Shown here: piece by piece, positions 36,648 to 45,483 of the stretch
How the letters are laid out: each line of letters opens with the position of its first letter
How positions within the stretch are numbered: position 1 is the first letter of the stretch
NCBI RefSeq assembly: GCF_020387415.1
Contig: NZ_JAGWCB010000006.1
Span: forward strand, 310,001 to 374,000
DNA length: 64,000 nucleotides
Direction: 5' to 3'
DNA from: Ideonella benzenivorans
GTDB lineage: Bacteria; Pseudomonadota; Gammaproteobacteria; Burkholderiales; Burkholderiaceae_C
Program-made: the position numbers and the translations under genes
The notes under the pieces: generated by a model
The model's database searches: none
The model's input: the letters and a program-made list of their open reading frames with translations, nothing else
Told to the model about the DNA's origin: nothing

Positions 36648-36875
36648 ATGATCATGACCTGGGACTGGCTGCACCCCGACGTGGTGCTGGGCTCGGTGCT
36701 GTACGCGCTGCTGGGCATGGCCCTGCTGTGGGTGGGCTTCGCGGTGATCGACAAGATCACGCCCTACAAGCTGTGGGAGGAGATCGTCGAGCACAAGAAC
36801 GTGGCGCTGGGCATCGTGGTGGCCGGCATGTTCATCGCCATCGGCCAGATCGTGGCCGCCGCCATCCACGGATGA
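36648..36875 (+). CDS. Small DUF350 membrane protein
   Basis: Membrane protein of 75 aa with two transmembrane helices: about residues 12-34 (VVLGSVLYALLGMALLWVGF) and about 50-70 (VALGIVVAGMFIAIGQIVAA). The loop between carries the charged motif DKITPYKLWEEIVEHKN typical of one DUF350 repeat. Many DUF350 proteins contain two such repeats, so this is a half-length form. GGAGGA sits 7 nt before the ATG. The stop overlaps the aminopropyltransferase start (ATGA), so the two proteins are probably made in fixed ratio. Confidence 0.88.
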   Translation: MIMTWDWLHPDVVLGSVLYALLGMALLWVGFAVIDKITPYKLWEEIVEHKNVALGIVVAGMFIAIGQIVAAAIHG

Positions 36876-38479
36876 CCGTTGCTGTCCCCCAGAACCCGTC
36901 CGGCGCCCCCGCGCCCGACGAGGCGCCGAGCACCGCCTCGGCCGCCGAGGTGCTGCTGCTGGCCTCGGTCTTCGTCATCGCCGCCTGCGGCCTGGTCTAT
37001 GAGCTGAGCGCCGGCGCGCTGGCCAGCTATCTGCTGGGCGACTCGGTGCTGCAGTTCTCCACCATCATCGGCGCCTACCTGGCGGCCATGGGGGTGGGCT
37101 CCTGGCTCTCGCGCTTCATCGACCGGCAGCTGGTGGCGCAGTTTCTGCGCATCGAGCTGCTGGTGGGCGTGGTGGGCGGCACGCTGCCGGCGGCCCTGTT
37201 CACCGCCCACTCCAGCCTGCCAGTGGCGGCGCAGGCGCCCTTCCTGGTGCTGCTCTACGCGCTGGTGGTCTTGGTGGGCGTGCTGGTGGGGCTGGAGATC
37301 CCGCTGGTCATGCGCATCCTCAAGCGCCACTTCCAGGCCCGCTACGGGCTGAAGGACCTGGTCTCGCAGGTGCTGACCTTCGACTACCTGGGCGCGCTGG
37401 TGGTGGCGCTGGCCTTTCCGCTGCTGCTGGTGCCGCACCTGGGGCTGATCCGCACCGGCTTCTTCTTCGGCCTGCTCAACGCGGGCGTGGCGGTCTGGGC
37501 GCTGTGGCTGTTCCGCCGCAGCCTGCGCCACTGGCGCGCCCATGCGCTGGCCTGCGCCGCAGTGGTTCTTGTCCTTTTGGCCGGCCTGGCCGGGGCAGAG
37601 CGCCTGACCACCTGGGCCGAGGACCGTTTCTACGGCGAGACCATCCTGCTGCGCGAGACCAGCGCCTACCAGCGTGTGGTCGTCACCCGCAGCCGGGCGG
37701 GCATCCGCCTGTTCCTCAACGGCAACCTGCAGTTCCACTCGCGCGACGAGTACCGCTACCACGAGGCCCTGGTGCACCCGGCCATGGCGGCCCAGGGCGC
37801 GCCCAGGAAGGTGCTGGTGCTGGGCGGGGGCGACGGCATGGCCGCGCGTGAAATCCTGAAGTACCCCTCGGTGCAGCAGGTGACCCTGGTGGAGCTGGAC
37901 CCGCAGATGACGCGGCTCTTCGCCACCCAGCCGCTGCTGACGGCGCTCAACCATGGCGCGCTCACCGACCCGCGCTTGAAGGTGGTGAACGAGGACGCCT
38001 TCGGCTGGCTGGCCGCCCACGACCGGCCCGAGGACGTGTTCGACGTCATCGTCATCGACTTCCCCGACCCGACCAATTTCGCGCTGGGCAAGCTCTACAC
38101 CACCACCTTCTACACCCTGGTGGACCAGCACCTGGCGGCCGATGGCTACGCGGTGGTGCAGACCACCTCGCCGCTGGTGGCGCGCAAGAGCTTCTGGACG
38201 GTGGCCGCCACGCTGGAGGCGGTGGGCCTGACCACCACCCCCTACCACGCCGACGTGCCCAGCTTCGGCGAATGGGGCTTCATCCTGGCCAGCCACCGGC
38301 CCTGGCACGCGCCGGCCGCGCTGCCGCCGGGCCTGCGCTTCCTGACCCTGTCGGGCCTGCCCGCGCTGTTCGACTTCCCGCCCGACATGGCCCGGGTGCC
38401 GGCCGAGCCCAACCGCCTGTCCACCCAGGGCCTGGTCCACACCTTCGAGGAGGAGTGGGGCCAGGTGCACCAGCCGTGA
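36872..38479 (+). CDS. Membrane-bound polyamine aminopropyltransferase (spermidine synthase-like)
   Basis: Protein of 535 aa. The N-terminal half has about seven transmembrane helices (residues 28-245). The C-terminal half is a spermidine synthase fold with LVLGGGDGMAAREILKYP, VELDPQM, VNEDAFGWL and the catalytic-loop segment VIDFPDPTNFALGKLY. It would transfer an aminopropyl group from decarboxylated SAM at the membrane; a SAM decarboxylase gene (speD) lies 6.5 kb downstream. Such fused enzymes are distinct from soluble SpeE, and the acceptor is unknown. It overlaps DUF350 and is followed after 13 nt by an FAD oxidoreductase. Confidence 0.9.
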   Translation: MTVAVPQNPSGAPAPDEAPSTASAAEVLLLASVFVIAACGLVYELSAGALASYLLGDSVLQFSTIIGAYLAAMGVGSWLSRFIDRQLVAQFLRIELLVGVVGGTLPAALFTAHSSLPVAAQAPFLVLLYALVVLVGVLVGLEIPLVMRILKRHFQARYGLKDLVSQVLTFDYLGALVVALAFPLLLVPHLGLIRTGFFFGLLNAGVAVWALWLFRRSLRHWRAHALACAAVVLVLLAGLAGAERLTTWAEDRFYGETILLRETSAYQRVVVTRSRAGIRLFLNGNLQFHSRDEYRYHEALVHPAMAAQGAPRKVLVLGGGDGMAAREILKYPSVQQVTLVELDPQMTRLFATQPLLTALNHGALTDPRLKVVNEDAFGWLAAHDRPEDVFDVIVIDFPDPTNFALGKLYTTTFYTLVDQHLAADGYAVVQTTSPLVARKSFWTVAATLEAVGLTTTPYHADVPSFGEWGFILASHRPWHAPAALPPGLRFLTLSGLPALFDFPPDMARVPAEPNRLSTQGLVHTFEEEWGQVHQP

Positions 38480-38492
38480 GGGCCGCGGCGCG

Positions 38493-40115
38493 ATGAACGG
38501 CCCGACCCGCCGCCGCTGGCTGGGCGGCAGTCTGGCGCTGGCCGCCGGCGGGGCCCTGCCGGGCTGCACGCCGCACACGACGGACGCCCTGCCGGTCGAT
38601 CTTCCGGTGCGCTGGGTCGGCGCCCGGCTGGACCGCGGCCACCGCTTGCGCGAGCGCAAGGCCGGCGGTTGGCCCGCGCCGGCCCTCACCCGCCGCGCCG
38701 GTGCCCTGGTGCTGGGCGGCGGGGTAGCGGGCCTGTCGGCCCTGCGGGCCCTGGTGCGTGCCGGGGTGGACGATGCCCAGTTGCTGGAGCTGGAGGACAC
38801 CGTGGGCGGCAATGCCCGCGGCCATCGGCTGGCCGGGCAGGGCTGCCCGCTGGGCGCCCACTACCTGCCGGTGCCGGGGCACACGGCCCATGAGGTGGGC
38901 GAATGGCTGCACGAGATCGGCCTGCTGCAGTGGGACGGCCTGCGCGGCGCCAGCCGGCCCGACGAGCGCTATCTGTGTCACGCGCCACAGGAGCGCCTGT
39001 TCATCGACGGCGCCTGGCAGGAGGGCCAGCTGCCTTCGGCGGCCGGCCGGCCGCAGACGCTGGACCAGTACCGCCGCTTTGCCCGGCGGGTGGCCGAAGC
39101 CCGTCGCCTGGGCTTTGCCCTGCCCACCTGGCGCGCACCCTGGACGCCGGCCCACGCCGCGCTGGACGGCCAGACCTTTGCCGCCTGGCTGACTGCCGAG
39201 GGCCTGGATGACGCCCGCCTGCGGGCCTACCTGGACTACGCCTGCCGCGACGATTACGGCGCCGGGCTGGACACGGTCTCGGCCTGGGCCGGGCTGCATT
39301 ACTTCGCCAGCCGACACGGCTTTGACGCGCCCGGTGAGCCGGCCGAGGCCGATCCGGGCCTGTTCACCTGGCCCGAGGGCAATGGCTGGCTCACGCAACG
39401 TCTGGCTCAGCCGCTGAGTGAGCGCCTGCACACCGGCCAGACCGTGCTGGCGGTGGAGGAGGGGCGGCAGGGCGTCAGCGTCACGGTCTGGAACGAGGCG
39501 GCCGGCCGGGTGGAGGCCTGGCAGGCGCCGCAGGCGGTGCTGGCCCTGCCGCTGTTCATCGCCGCCCGGGTGCTGGTGAACCCGCCGCCGGCCCTGGGGG
39601 CTGCGGTGGCCGGGGCCCGCTACGCGCCCTGGCTGGTCAGCAACCTGGCGCTGGACGAAGCGCCGCTGCCGCGCCCGGGCTTCCCGCCGGCCTGGGACAA
39701 CGTGGGTTACGCCCCGGCCGGCAGCACCCGCTGCCTGGGCTATGTGGACGCCACCCACCAGCGCCTGGACCCGCGGCCGGTGCCGCCGGTCTGGACGGTC
39801 TACCACGCGCTGGCCGAGGCCGACCGCCCGGTCCTGCGCGACCAGCCGGCGGCGTTCTGGCTGCAGCGGGTGCTGGCCGATCTGGCGCCCGTCCACCCGG
39901 ACCTGTCGCGGCGCCTGCAGGCGGCCGACCTGATGCGCCATGGGCACGCCATGCGCATTCCCACCCCGGGCACCCGGGGCTCGGCGGCCCTGCTGGCCTT
40001 GCGCGAGGCCCCTGGCCGGCTGCGTTTCGCCCATGCGGAACTGGCGGGTTATTCGGTGTTCGAGGAGGCCTTCACCCTGGGCTGCCGGGCCGGGGCGGCC
40101 GCCATGCGGGCTTGA
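38493..40115 (+). CDS. Tat-exported FAD-dependent oxidoreductase (amine-oxidase-like lipoprotein)
   Basis: Flavoprotein of 540 aa. The leader TRRRWLGGSLALAAGGALPGC is both twin-arginine-like and a lipobox (Cys25), so the folded protein is exported and probably lipid-anchored. The dinucleotide-binding motif is VLGGGVAGLSALRAL, followed by the acidic ELEDTVGGNARGH. The C-terminal FAD contact region is LRFAHAELAGYSVFEEAFTLGC. Coming after an aminopropyltransferase, a polyamine or amine substrate is plausible but inferred. It ends the SPFH operon; a 144-nt gap follows. Confidence 0.82.
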   Translation: MNGPTRRRWLGGSLALAAGGALPGCTPHTTDALPVDLPVRWVGARLDRGHRLRERKAGGWPAPALTRRAGALVLGGGVAGLSALRALVRAGVDDAQLLELEDTVGGNARGHRLAGQGCPLGAHYLPVPGHTAHEVGEWLHEIGLLQWDGLRGASRPDERYLCHAPQERLFIDGAWQEGQLPSAAGRPQTLDQYRRFARRVAEARRLGFALPTWRAPWTPAHAALDGQTFAAWLTAEGLDDARLRAYLDYACRDDYGAGLDTVSAWAGLHYFASRHGFDAPGEPAEADPGLFTWPEGNGWLTQRLAQPLSERLHTGQTVLAVEEGRQGVSVTVWNEAAGRVEAWQAPQAVLALPLFIAARVLVNPPPALGAAVAGARYAPWLVSNLALDEAPLPRPGFPPAWDNVGYAPAGSTRCLGYVDATHQRLDPRPVPPVWTVYHALAEADRPVLRDQPAAFWLQRVLADLAPVHPDLSRRLQAADLMRHGHAMRIPTPGTRGSAALLALREAPGRLRFAHAELAGYSVFEEAFTLGCRAGAAAMRA

Positions 40116-40259
40116 CCGGAGGCCGAGGGCGGGTGGAATGCGACAGATTCACGTGGTGTCCGTGCGACGCTCCCGGTAGGATCCCGCCTACAGGGAATGT
40201 CTGCCGCCACAGTGCGCTGACCCGGGCAGTCGATCCGGGCGGGACGCCACACGGGCTTC

Positions 40260-41366
40260 ATGTCGATGTCATCCACGGTGCGAGGGCTCTGCGGGGCGAG
40301 TCGGTTGCGCGACAGGCGTCGCCGTGACTTGGGCCGCCTGCTGGGCGCGGCCGCCTGTGCCGCGGGCCTGCCGGCGCGGGCGGGGGCGCACCGTGTGCTG
40401 CGGGTGTTGGCCTGGCCGGGCTATGCCGAGCCCGATCTGGTGCGCCGCTTCGAGCAGACCCAGAGGGTCACCGTCGAGCTGACCGTGGTGGACACCGACG
40501 AGGCCCTGGCCCGCCACCTGCAGAGCGCGTCGACCGGCCGGGCTTTCGATGTGGTGGCCCTCAACACCGCCGAGCTGCAGCGCCACACCCAGCGGGGTTG
40601 GATGCAGCCGCTGCAGCTGGAACGCCTGCCCAGCCGGGCCCGCCAGCTGGCGCGTTTCCAGGACCTGGCGGGCATTCCCGGCCTGTGGCACCAGGGGCGC
40701 GCCCACGGCATTCCCTATGCCTGGAGCGAGATGGGGCTGATCTACAACCCCGACCGGTTCACGCAGCCGCCGACCTCGCTGGCCGCGTTGTGGGATCCGC
40801 GCCTGCAGGGCCGGGTGCTGGCCTATGACGGCGGCACGCATGCCTTTTCGCTGGCGGCTCTGCGGTTGGGGCTGGCGTCGCCGTTCCAGATTCCGCCCGC
40901 GCAGTGGCCGGCCCTGGTCCGGGCGCTGGTGGCGCTGCGGCGCAATGTCACCGGCTTCTACACCGAGCCCGAGGAGTCGCTGGACCTCTGGCGGCGCCGC
41001 GGCGCCTGGCTGATGCTGGCCAACTACGGTCGCCAGCAGGTTCAGCTGTTCCAGCGGGCGGGGCTGGACGTCCGCTACACCCTGCCGCAGGAAGGCGCGC
41101 TGGCCTGGCTGGACTGCTGGGCCATTCCCCGCCAGGCCGCCGAGGTGGCCCTGGCCCATGCCTGGATCGACCACCTGCTGTCCCCCGAGGCTTCTGTGGC
41201 GCTGCGTGACCACCAGGGGTTGGGCGCGACCACGCACGATGGCGAGACCCCGGCAGCCTCGGGCCGGCTGATCTGGCTGCAGCCGGTGGAAGACGACGAG
41301 CGGCGCAACCGGCTGTGGCGGCGCATCATCGCGGGCGACAGCCCGGATCGGGTGCTGGCGCCATGA
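40260..41366 (+). CDS. Periplasmic substrate-binding protein (PotD/PotF-like)
   Basis: Type II solute-binding protein of 368 aa. The N-terminal leader has an arginine cluster and the hydrophobic stretch LGAAACAAGLPARAGA. The family hallmark is seen at HGIPYAWSEMGLIYNPDRF, comparable to the polyamine-binding PotD/PotF group. No ABC permease or ATPase gene adjoins. Instead the stop overlaps the start of a Cache-GGDEF protein (ATGA), so it most likely acts as a ligand-presenting partner of that sensor. A ligand such as spermidine is suggested by neighbours, not proven. Confidence 0.8.
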   Translation: MSMSSTVRGLCGASRLRDRRRRDLGRLLGAAACAAGLPARAGAHRVLRVLAWPGYAEPDLVRRFEQTQRVTVELTVVDTDEALARHLQSASTGRAFDVVALNTAELQRHTQRGWMQPLQLERLPSRARQLARFQDLAGIPGLWHQGRAHGIPYAWSEMGLIYNPDRFTQPPTSLAALWDPRLQGRVLAYDGGTHAFSLAALRLGLASPFQIPPAQWPALVRALVALRRNVTGFYTEPEESLDLWRRRGAWLMLANYGRQQVQLFQRAGLDVRYTLPQEGALAWLDCWAIPRQAAEVALAHAWIDHLLSPEASVALRDHQGLGATTHDGETPAASGRLIWLQPVEDDERRNRLWRRIIAGDSPDRVLAP

Positions 41367-43114
41367 GGGGCCCGGGCATCGCATCGCGGCTGGCCGTCTG
41401 GCTGGCCCTGCTGGGCTGTGGTGCCGCCGGGCTGACCGGTTACTACGCCTGGGATGCCAGCTGCCGGCTGGAGCGGCAGTCGGCCCACAGCGAGCTGCTG
41501 ACCTCGACCCAGGTGCTGGCGCGCCGGATCTCGCTGAACCTGGAGTCCATCGAGCGCAACCTGCAGGTGATCGCCCACCTGCCGTCCACCCGTCACCTGC
41601 TCAGCACCGACAGCGCGGTCGATGCCGACCGGCTGGCGGTGTTGTTTGCCGGCATGCTGGACGCCAACCCCTCCTACCTGCAGCTGCGGGTGATCGCGGC
41701 CGATCGCCATGGGCTGGAGCGGGTGCGGGTGGACCGGGTGCACAGCGTGCCGCAGCGCGTCAGTGGCGAAGGCCTGCAGGAGAAGGGGCATTTCCCCTAT
41801 GTGGCCGATGCACTGCCCTTGCAGGATGACGTCTTCTACCTGTCGAAGATCTCGATCAACCACGAGCTGACCACCGGCGCGGGGGCAGGGCAGCCCATGC
41901 TGCAGATGGCCATCCCGGTGCGTGAGCATGTCGGGCCGGCCCTGGGCGTGGTGGTGGTCAACGTCGACCTCAACGGCCTGTTCCGCCTGCTGGCGGCCGA
42001 TCTGCCCGACAGCTACCAGCTGTACCTGGCCAATGGCGCGGGCGACATCCTGGTCCACCCCGACCCGGCGCGCACCTTCGCCTTCGACCGCGGGCAGCGG
42101 GCGCTGCTGCAGGACGAGTTTCCCGCCGTGAGCGCGCTGCTGCGCGGCCCGCAGAGCGCCGCGGTGGTGGACGCGCCGGCGGGCCCACGGCCGGCGCAGA
42201 TCGCGGCCTTCGTCGTCCAGTCGCTCTATTCGCCGGCCAACCACGACCGGCTGGTGCTGGGCCTGTCGGAGCCCGAGTCGGTGGCGCTCGCCCAGTCCAC
42301 CGAGATGGGCGGGATGCTGCTGCGCATCGTCGGCGGGGCCAGCCTGGTCGTCCTCCTGGGGGCCTTGCTGCTGGGGCGCGCCCTGACCCGGCCGCTCAAT
42401 GCGATGGCCGCCTCGGCCCGGCGCTTTGCCGATGGGCATGAGATGGCCGGCCTGCCGTTGCAGCGGGCCGACGAGCTGGGCTCGCTGGCCCGCAGCCTGC
42501 ACGAGATGCAGGCCCAGATCCGGCGCCAGATCGACGCGCTGCACCGCAAGCAGGATGAACTGGCCCACCAGTCCCAGCACGACAGCCTGACCGGCCTGGC
42601 CAACCGCCGGCTCTTCATGGACCGCCTGGAGCAGGCCCTGGCCCATGCCCGCCGGCATGGCTGCCGGGTCTTCCTGCTGTTCATCGACCTGGACGACTTC
42701 AAGCTGGTCAACGACCACCACGGCCACTCCGCCGGCGACGAGGTGCTGCGCGCCCTGGCCCAGCGGCTGCGGGAGCAGGTGCGCGAGCTCGACACCGTGG
42801 CGCGCCTGGGCGGCGACGAGTTCGTGGTGCTGCTGGGCGACGCGATGGACGCCTCGGCGGCCGGCACCGTGGCGCACAAGCTGCTGGCCGTGCTGCGGGA
42901 GCCGGTGCGGGTGGCCGGCCTGGGCCTGACCGTCGATGCCAGCATCGGCGTCAGCAGCTTCCCCGAGGATGGGCAGAGCGCCAGCGAGCTGCTGGCCCAT
43001 GCCGATCGGGCCATGTATGCGATCAAGGCCCTGGGCGCCGGCGGGGTGGGCTTCATCGGCCAGATGGCGCCGGATGAAGACCGCAGTGGCCTCAGGTCCG
43101 TGCCGGCCGGCTAA
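41363..43114 (+). CDS. Cache-HAMP-GGDEF diguanylate cyclase
   Basis: Membrane sensor of 583 aa. TM1 is at about residues 8-27, a periplasmic double-Cache domain spans about 30-310, TM2 is at about 316-340, and HAMP at about 341-390. A short coiled linker leads to the GGDEF domain with the active motif [10 protein letters not shown] (GGDEF at 483-487). An inhibitory RxxD site (RELD) lies five residues upstream. There is no EAL domain, so it should make c-di-GMP. It is translationally coupled to the binding protein upstream, like the NspS-MbaA pair of Vibrio cholerae in outline. Confidence 0.93.
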   Translation: MRGPGIASRLAVWLALLGCGAAGLTGYYAWDASCRLERQSAHSELLTSTQVLARRISLNLESIERNLQVIAHLPSTRHLLSTDSAVDADRLAVLFAGMLDANPSYLQLRVIAADRHGLERVRVDRVHSVPQRVSGEGLQEKGHFPYVADALPLQDDVFYLSKISINHELTTGAGAGQPMLQMAIPVREHVGPALGVVVVNVDLNGLFRLLAADLPDSYQLYLANGAGDILVHPDPARTFAFDRGQRALLQDEFPAVSALLRGPQSAAVVDAPAGPRPAQIAAFVVQSLYSPANHDRLVLGLSEPESVALAQSTEMGGMLLRIVGGASLVVLLGALLLGRALTRPLNAMAASARRFADGHEMAGLPLQRADELGSLARSLHEMQAQIRRQIDALHRKQDELAHQSQHDSLTGLANRRLFMDRLEQALAHARRHGCRVFLLFIDLDDFKLVNDHHGHSAGDEVLRALAQRLREQVRELDTVARLGGDEFVVLLGDAMDASAAGTVAHKLLAVLREPVRVAGLGLTVDASIGVSSFPEDGQSASELLAHADRAMYAIKALGAGGVGFIGQMAPDEDRSGLRSVPAG

Positions 43115-43152
43115 GCTCCAGGCCTGGATCCACTTCACAGGGAAGAACGCTG

Positions 43153-44133
43153 ATGCAATACCGTCGTCTGGGCCGCTCGGGTCTGCAGGTCAGTGCGCTC
43201 TCACTGGGCTCCTGGGTGACCTACGCCAACCAGGTCCAGGTCGATGCTGCGGTGGAGCTGATGGCCGCGGCCCGGGATGCGGGGGTCAACTTCTTCGACA
43301 ACGCCGAGGTCTATGCCAACGGCCAGAGCGAGACGGTGATGGGCGAGGCCCTGCGGCGCCTGGGCTGGGCGCGGCTGGACTACGTGGTCTCCACCAAGTT
43401 CTTCTGGGGCCTGGACCGCGAGGGCGCTGGCATCAACCGGCGCGACACGCTCAACCGCAAGTACCTGATGCAGGCCATCGACGGCTCGCTGGGCCGCTTC
43501 GGGCTGGAGCACATCGACCTGGTCTACTGCCACCGCCCCGATCCGCACACGCCGATCGAGGAGACGGTCTGGGCGATGAGCGACATCATCACCCAGGGCA
43601 AGGCGCTGTACTGGGGCACCAGCGAATGGAGCGCGGCCGACATCCGCGCGGCCTGGGAGATCGCCGAGCGGCATCACCTGCACAAGCCGGTGATGGAGCA
43701 GCCGCAGTACCACCTGTTCCACCGCCAGCGGGTTGAGCAGGAGTACGCCCGGCTGTACGAGGACCTGGGCCTGGGTCTGACCACCTGGAGCCCGTTGGCC
43801 TCGGGCCTGCTGACGGGCAAGTACCAGCACGGCATCCCAGCCGACTCGCGCGGCGCGCTGGAGAGCCTGGCCTTTTTGCGCGATCAGCTGACCGACCCGG
43901 CCCGCAATGCCGCGGTGGCTGCGCTGGCCCCGATCGCGGCCGAGCTGGGCGCCACGCCGGCCCAGCTGGCCATTGCCTGGGTGGTCCGGCATCCGCAGGT
44001 GTCCAGCGTCATCACCGGCGCCTCGCGCCTGTCGCAGCTGCAAGCCAACCTGGGCGCGCTGGCGGTGGCCGAGCGCCTCACTCCCGAGCTGCTGGCCCGC
44101 ATCGACGCGGTCACCGCCCCGCTGGCCGACTGA
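43153..44133 (+). CDS. Aldo/keto reductase (voltage-gated K+ channel beta-subunit type)
   Basis: NADPH-dependent oxidoreductase of 326 aa with a TIM-barrel fold. The catalytic set is Asp/Tyr in [11 protein letters not shown], Lys in VSTKFFWG and His in [14 protein letters not shown]. The C-terminal cofactor-binding segment is [15 protein letters not shown]. The close match to the Kv-beta-like AKR6/AKR13 type suggests a general aldehyde or ketone reductase. AGGGA precedes the ATG at 43153. It is a separate unit after the cyclase; no pathway partner is seen. Confidence 0.92.
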   Translation: MQYRRLGRSGLQVSALSLGSWVTYANQVQVDAAVELMAAARDAGVNFFDNAEVYANGQSETVMGEALRRLGWARLDYVVSTKFFWGLDREGAGINRRDTLNRKYLMQAIDGSLGRFGLEHIDLVYCHRPDPHTPIEETVWAMSDIITQGKALYWGTSEWSAADIRAAWEIAERHHLHKPVMEQPQYHLFHRQRVEQEYARLYEDLGLGLTTWSPLASGLLTGKYQHGIPADSRGALESLAFLRDQLTDPARNAAVAALAPIAAELGATPAQLAIAWVVRHPQVSSVITGASRLSQLQANLGALAVAERLTPELLARIDAVTAPLAD

Positions 44134-44264
44134 GCCCCGAGCGGTGGTCCCCTCGGCCTTCGTGGTCACCATCATCGACCCGAAGAAGGACCAGAAGGCG
44201 GCGGCCGAGGTGCTGGACCGGGAGGCCGGGGCCTCGCAGAACGGTGGCCCCCGGCCGGCCGGGC

Positions 44265-44981
44265 TCAGGCCGAGGCGTTGAGCGCGTCCAGGCGCGCTAC
44301 GGTGCCCACGTCGGTCCAGGGACCGTCCCAGCGGCTGGCGGCCAGGCGGCCGGCGTCCAGCGCCGCTTCCAGCTTGGGGCGCAGCGCCAACCGGGTGCCG
44401 GGGGCGATGTCCGCGAACAGCCGGGGCCGGAACAGGCCCACGCTGGCCCAGGTGAACTTCTCAGTCGCATCGCGGCTGGCCAGGCCCTGCGGGGTGATGC
44501 CGAAATCCCCGCCCGGGTGGTGGGGCGCATTGGGCACCAGCCACAGCCGGGCCCAGTGCGGGCCGGCGCTGAAAGCGGCTGCCTCGGTCGCCGCAAAGGG
44601 GAAACCGGGCAGGAACACATCGCCCGACACGACCCAGAACGGCTCCTCGCCCCGCGGCGCCAGCCAGGGCAGGGCCTTGGCGATGCCGCCGGCCGTTTCC
44701 AGCGCGCCGCCGTGGTCGCGGCCTTCCATCGAGTAGTGGATCTTCAGCCCCCAGCGCGCCCCATCGCCCAGCACGGCGGGAAACTGCTCTTCCAGCCAGG
44801 CGGTGTTGATGACCACCTCGCGCACGCCGGCCGCCGCCAGCGCCGCCAGGTGGTAGGCGATCAGCGGCTGGCCATGCACGGTCAGCAGCGGCTTGGGGGT
44901 GGCGTCGGTCAGCGGGCGCATGCGCTCGCCGCGGCCGGCGGCCAGGATCAGCGCGCGCGGCGCGGGCAGGGAAGCGGTCAT
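44265..44981 (-). CDS. murU: Nucleotidyltransferase, MurU-like
   Basis: Sugar-1-phosphate nucleotidyltransferase of 238 aa. The signature ILAAGRGERMRPLTDATPKPLL is at the N-terminus, the metal-binding aspartate is in VSGDVFLPGF, and the C-terminal WTDVGT segment is conserved. MurU proteins activate N-acetylmuramic acid 1-phosphate to UDP-MurNAc in cell-wall recycling in bacteria lacking MurQ; the partner kinase AmgK is not in the window. The start at 44981 overlaps the speD stop (ATGA). Confidence 0.82.
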   Translation of the reverse strand: MTASLPAPRALILAAGRGERMRPLTDATPKPLLTVHGQPLIAYHLAALAAAGVREVVINTAWLEEQFPAVLGDGARWGLKIHYSMEGRDHGGALETAGGIAKALPWLAPRGEEPFWVVSGDVFLPGFPFAATEAAAFSAGPHWARLWLVPNAPHHPGGDFGITPQGLASRDATEKFTWASVGLFRPRLFADIAPGTRLALRPKLEAALDAGRLAASRWDGPWTDVGTVARLDALNASA

Positions 44982-45367
44982 CGGTCGGCGGCAAAACCCC
45001 GCTGCAGGCGCTGCACCTGCTGCCGGGTGGGTTGAAAGGCGTCCAGCAGGGCCTGCAGCAGGGCTTCGGCCCGAGCGGCGTTGTCGCGGCCGAAGTTGCA
45101 GACATAGGCGTCCAGCGTCACCGCGCCGCGTTCCGGCCAGGTGTGCACCGCCAGGTGCGATTCGGCCAGCAGCACCACGCCGGTCACGCCGGCCGGGCCG
45201 GCCACCGCGGGGTGGGGCGCGAAGCGGTGGAACAGCTCGCCCACCGGCTGCAGCCCGCTGGCCTGCACGGCGGCCAGGCACCGCCGGCGCAGCGCGGCCG
45301 CGTCGGTCATTTCCGGCAGCTCGGAGGGGCAGCCGGCCAGATCGGCGGTGAGGTGCAGACCCTGCAT
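44978..45367 (-). CDS. speD: S-adenosylmethionine decarboxylase proenzyme
   Basis: Pyruvoyl-dependent enzyme of 129 aa that makes decarboxylated SAM, the aminopropyl donor for spermidine. Self-cleavage is expected between Glu69 and Ser70 in LLAESHLAVHTWPE. His75 and Cys90 (DAYVCNFG) complete the catalytic set at the spacing typical of the small prokaryotic class. The ATG at 45367 has no Shine-Dalgarno; a GATAAT lies 8 nt upstream, suggesting a leaderless message. It is translationally coupled to murU, which has no obvious metabolic link. Confidence 0.93.
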   Translation of the reverse strand: MQGLHLTADLAGCPSELPEMTDAAALRRRCLAAVQASGLQPVGELFHRFAPHPAVAGPAGVTGVVLLAESHLAVHTWPERGAVTLDAYVCNFGRDNAARAEALLQALLDAFQPTRQQVQRLQRGFAADR

Positions 45368-45375
45368 GGCCGCAC

Positions 45376-45381
45376 ATTATC
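45376..45381 (-). promoter_or_regulatory. Candidate -10 (GATAAT) of leaderless speD-murU transcript
   Basis: On the minus strand GATAAT ends 8 nt before the speD ATG, so the message would start at about the initiation codon. Confidence 0.45.
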
Positions 45382-45390
45382 GGGCGCCGG

Positions 45391-45396
45391 TAAAAT
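45391..45396 (+). promoter_or_regulatory. Candidate -10 (TAAAAT) for tkt
   Basis: TAAAAT lies 88 nt upstream of the transketolase ATG in the gap divergent from speD. No convincing -35 was found. Confidence 0.35.
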
Positions 45397-45483
45397 GGTG
45401 GGCTCCCTGCCAGGCTGGCTCGTCCGCGGCGTTCGTGCTGCACACGGGCTCCTCCCGTCCCCGAAGTCCACCGATCACCGCCC

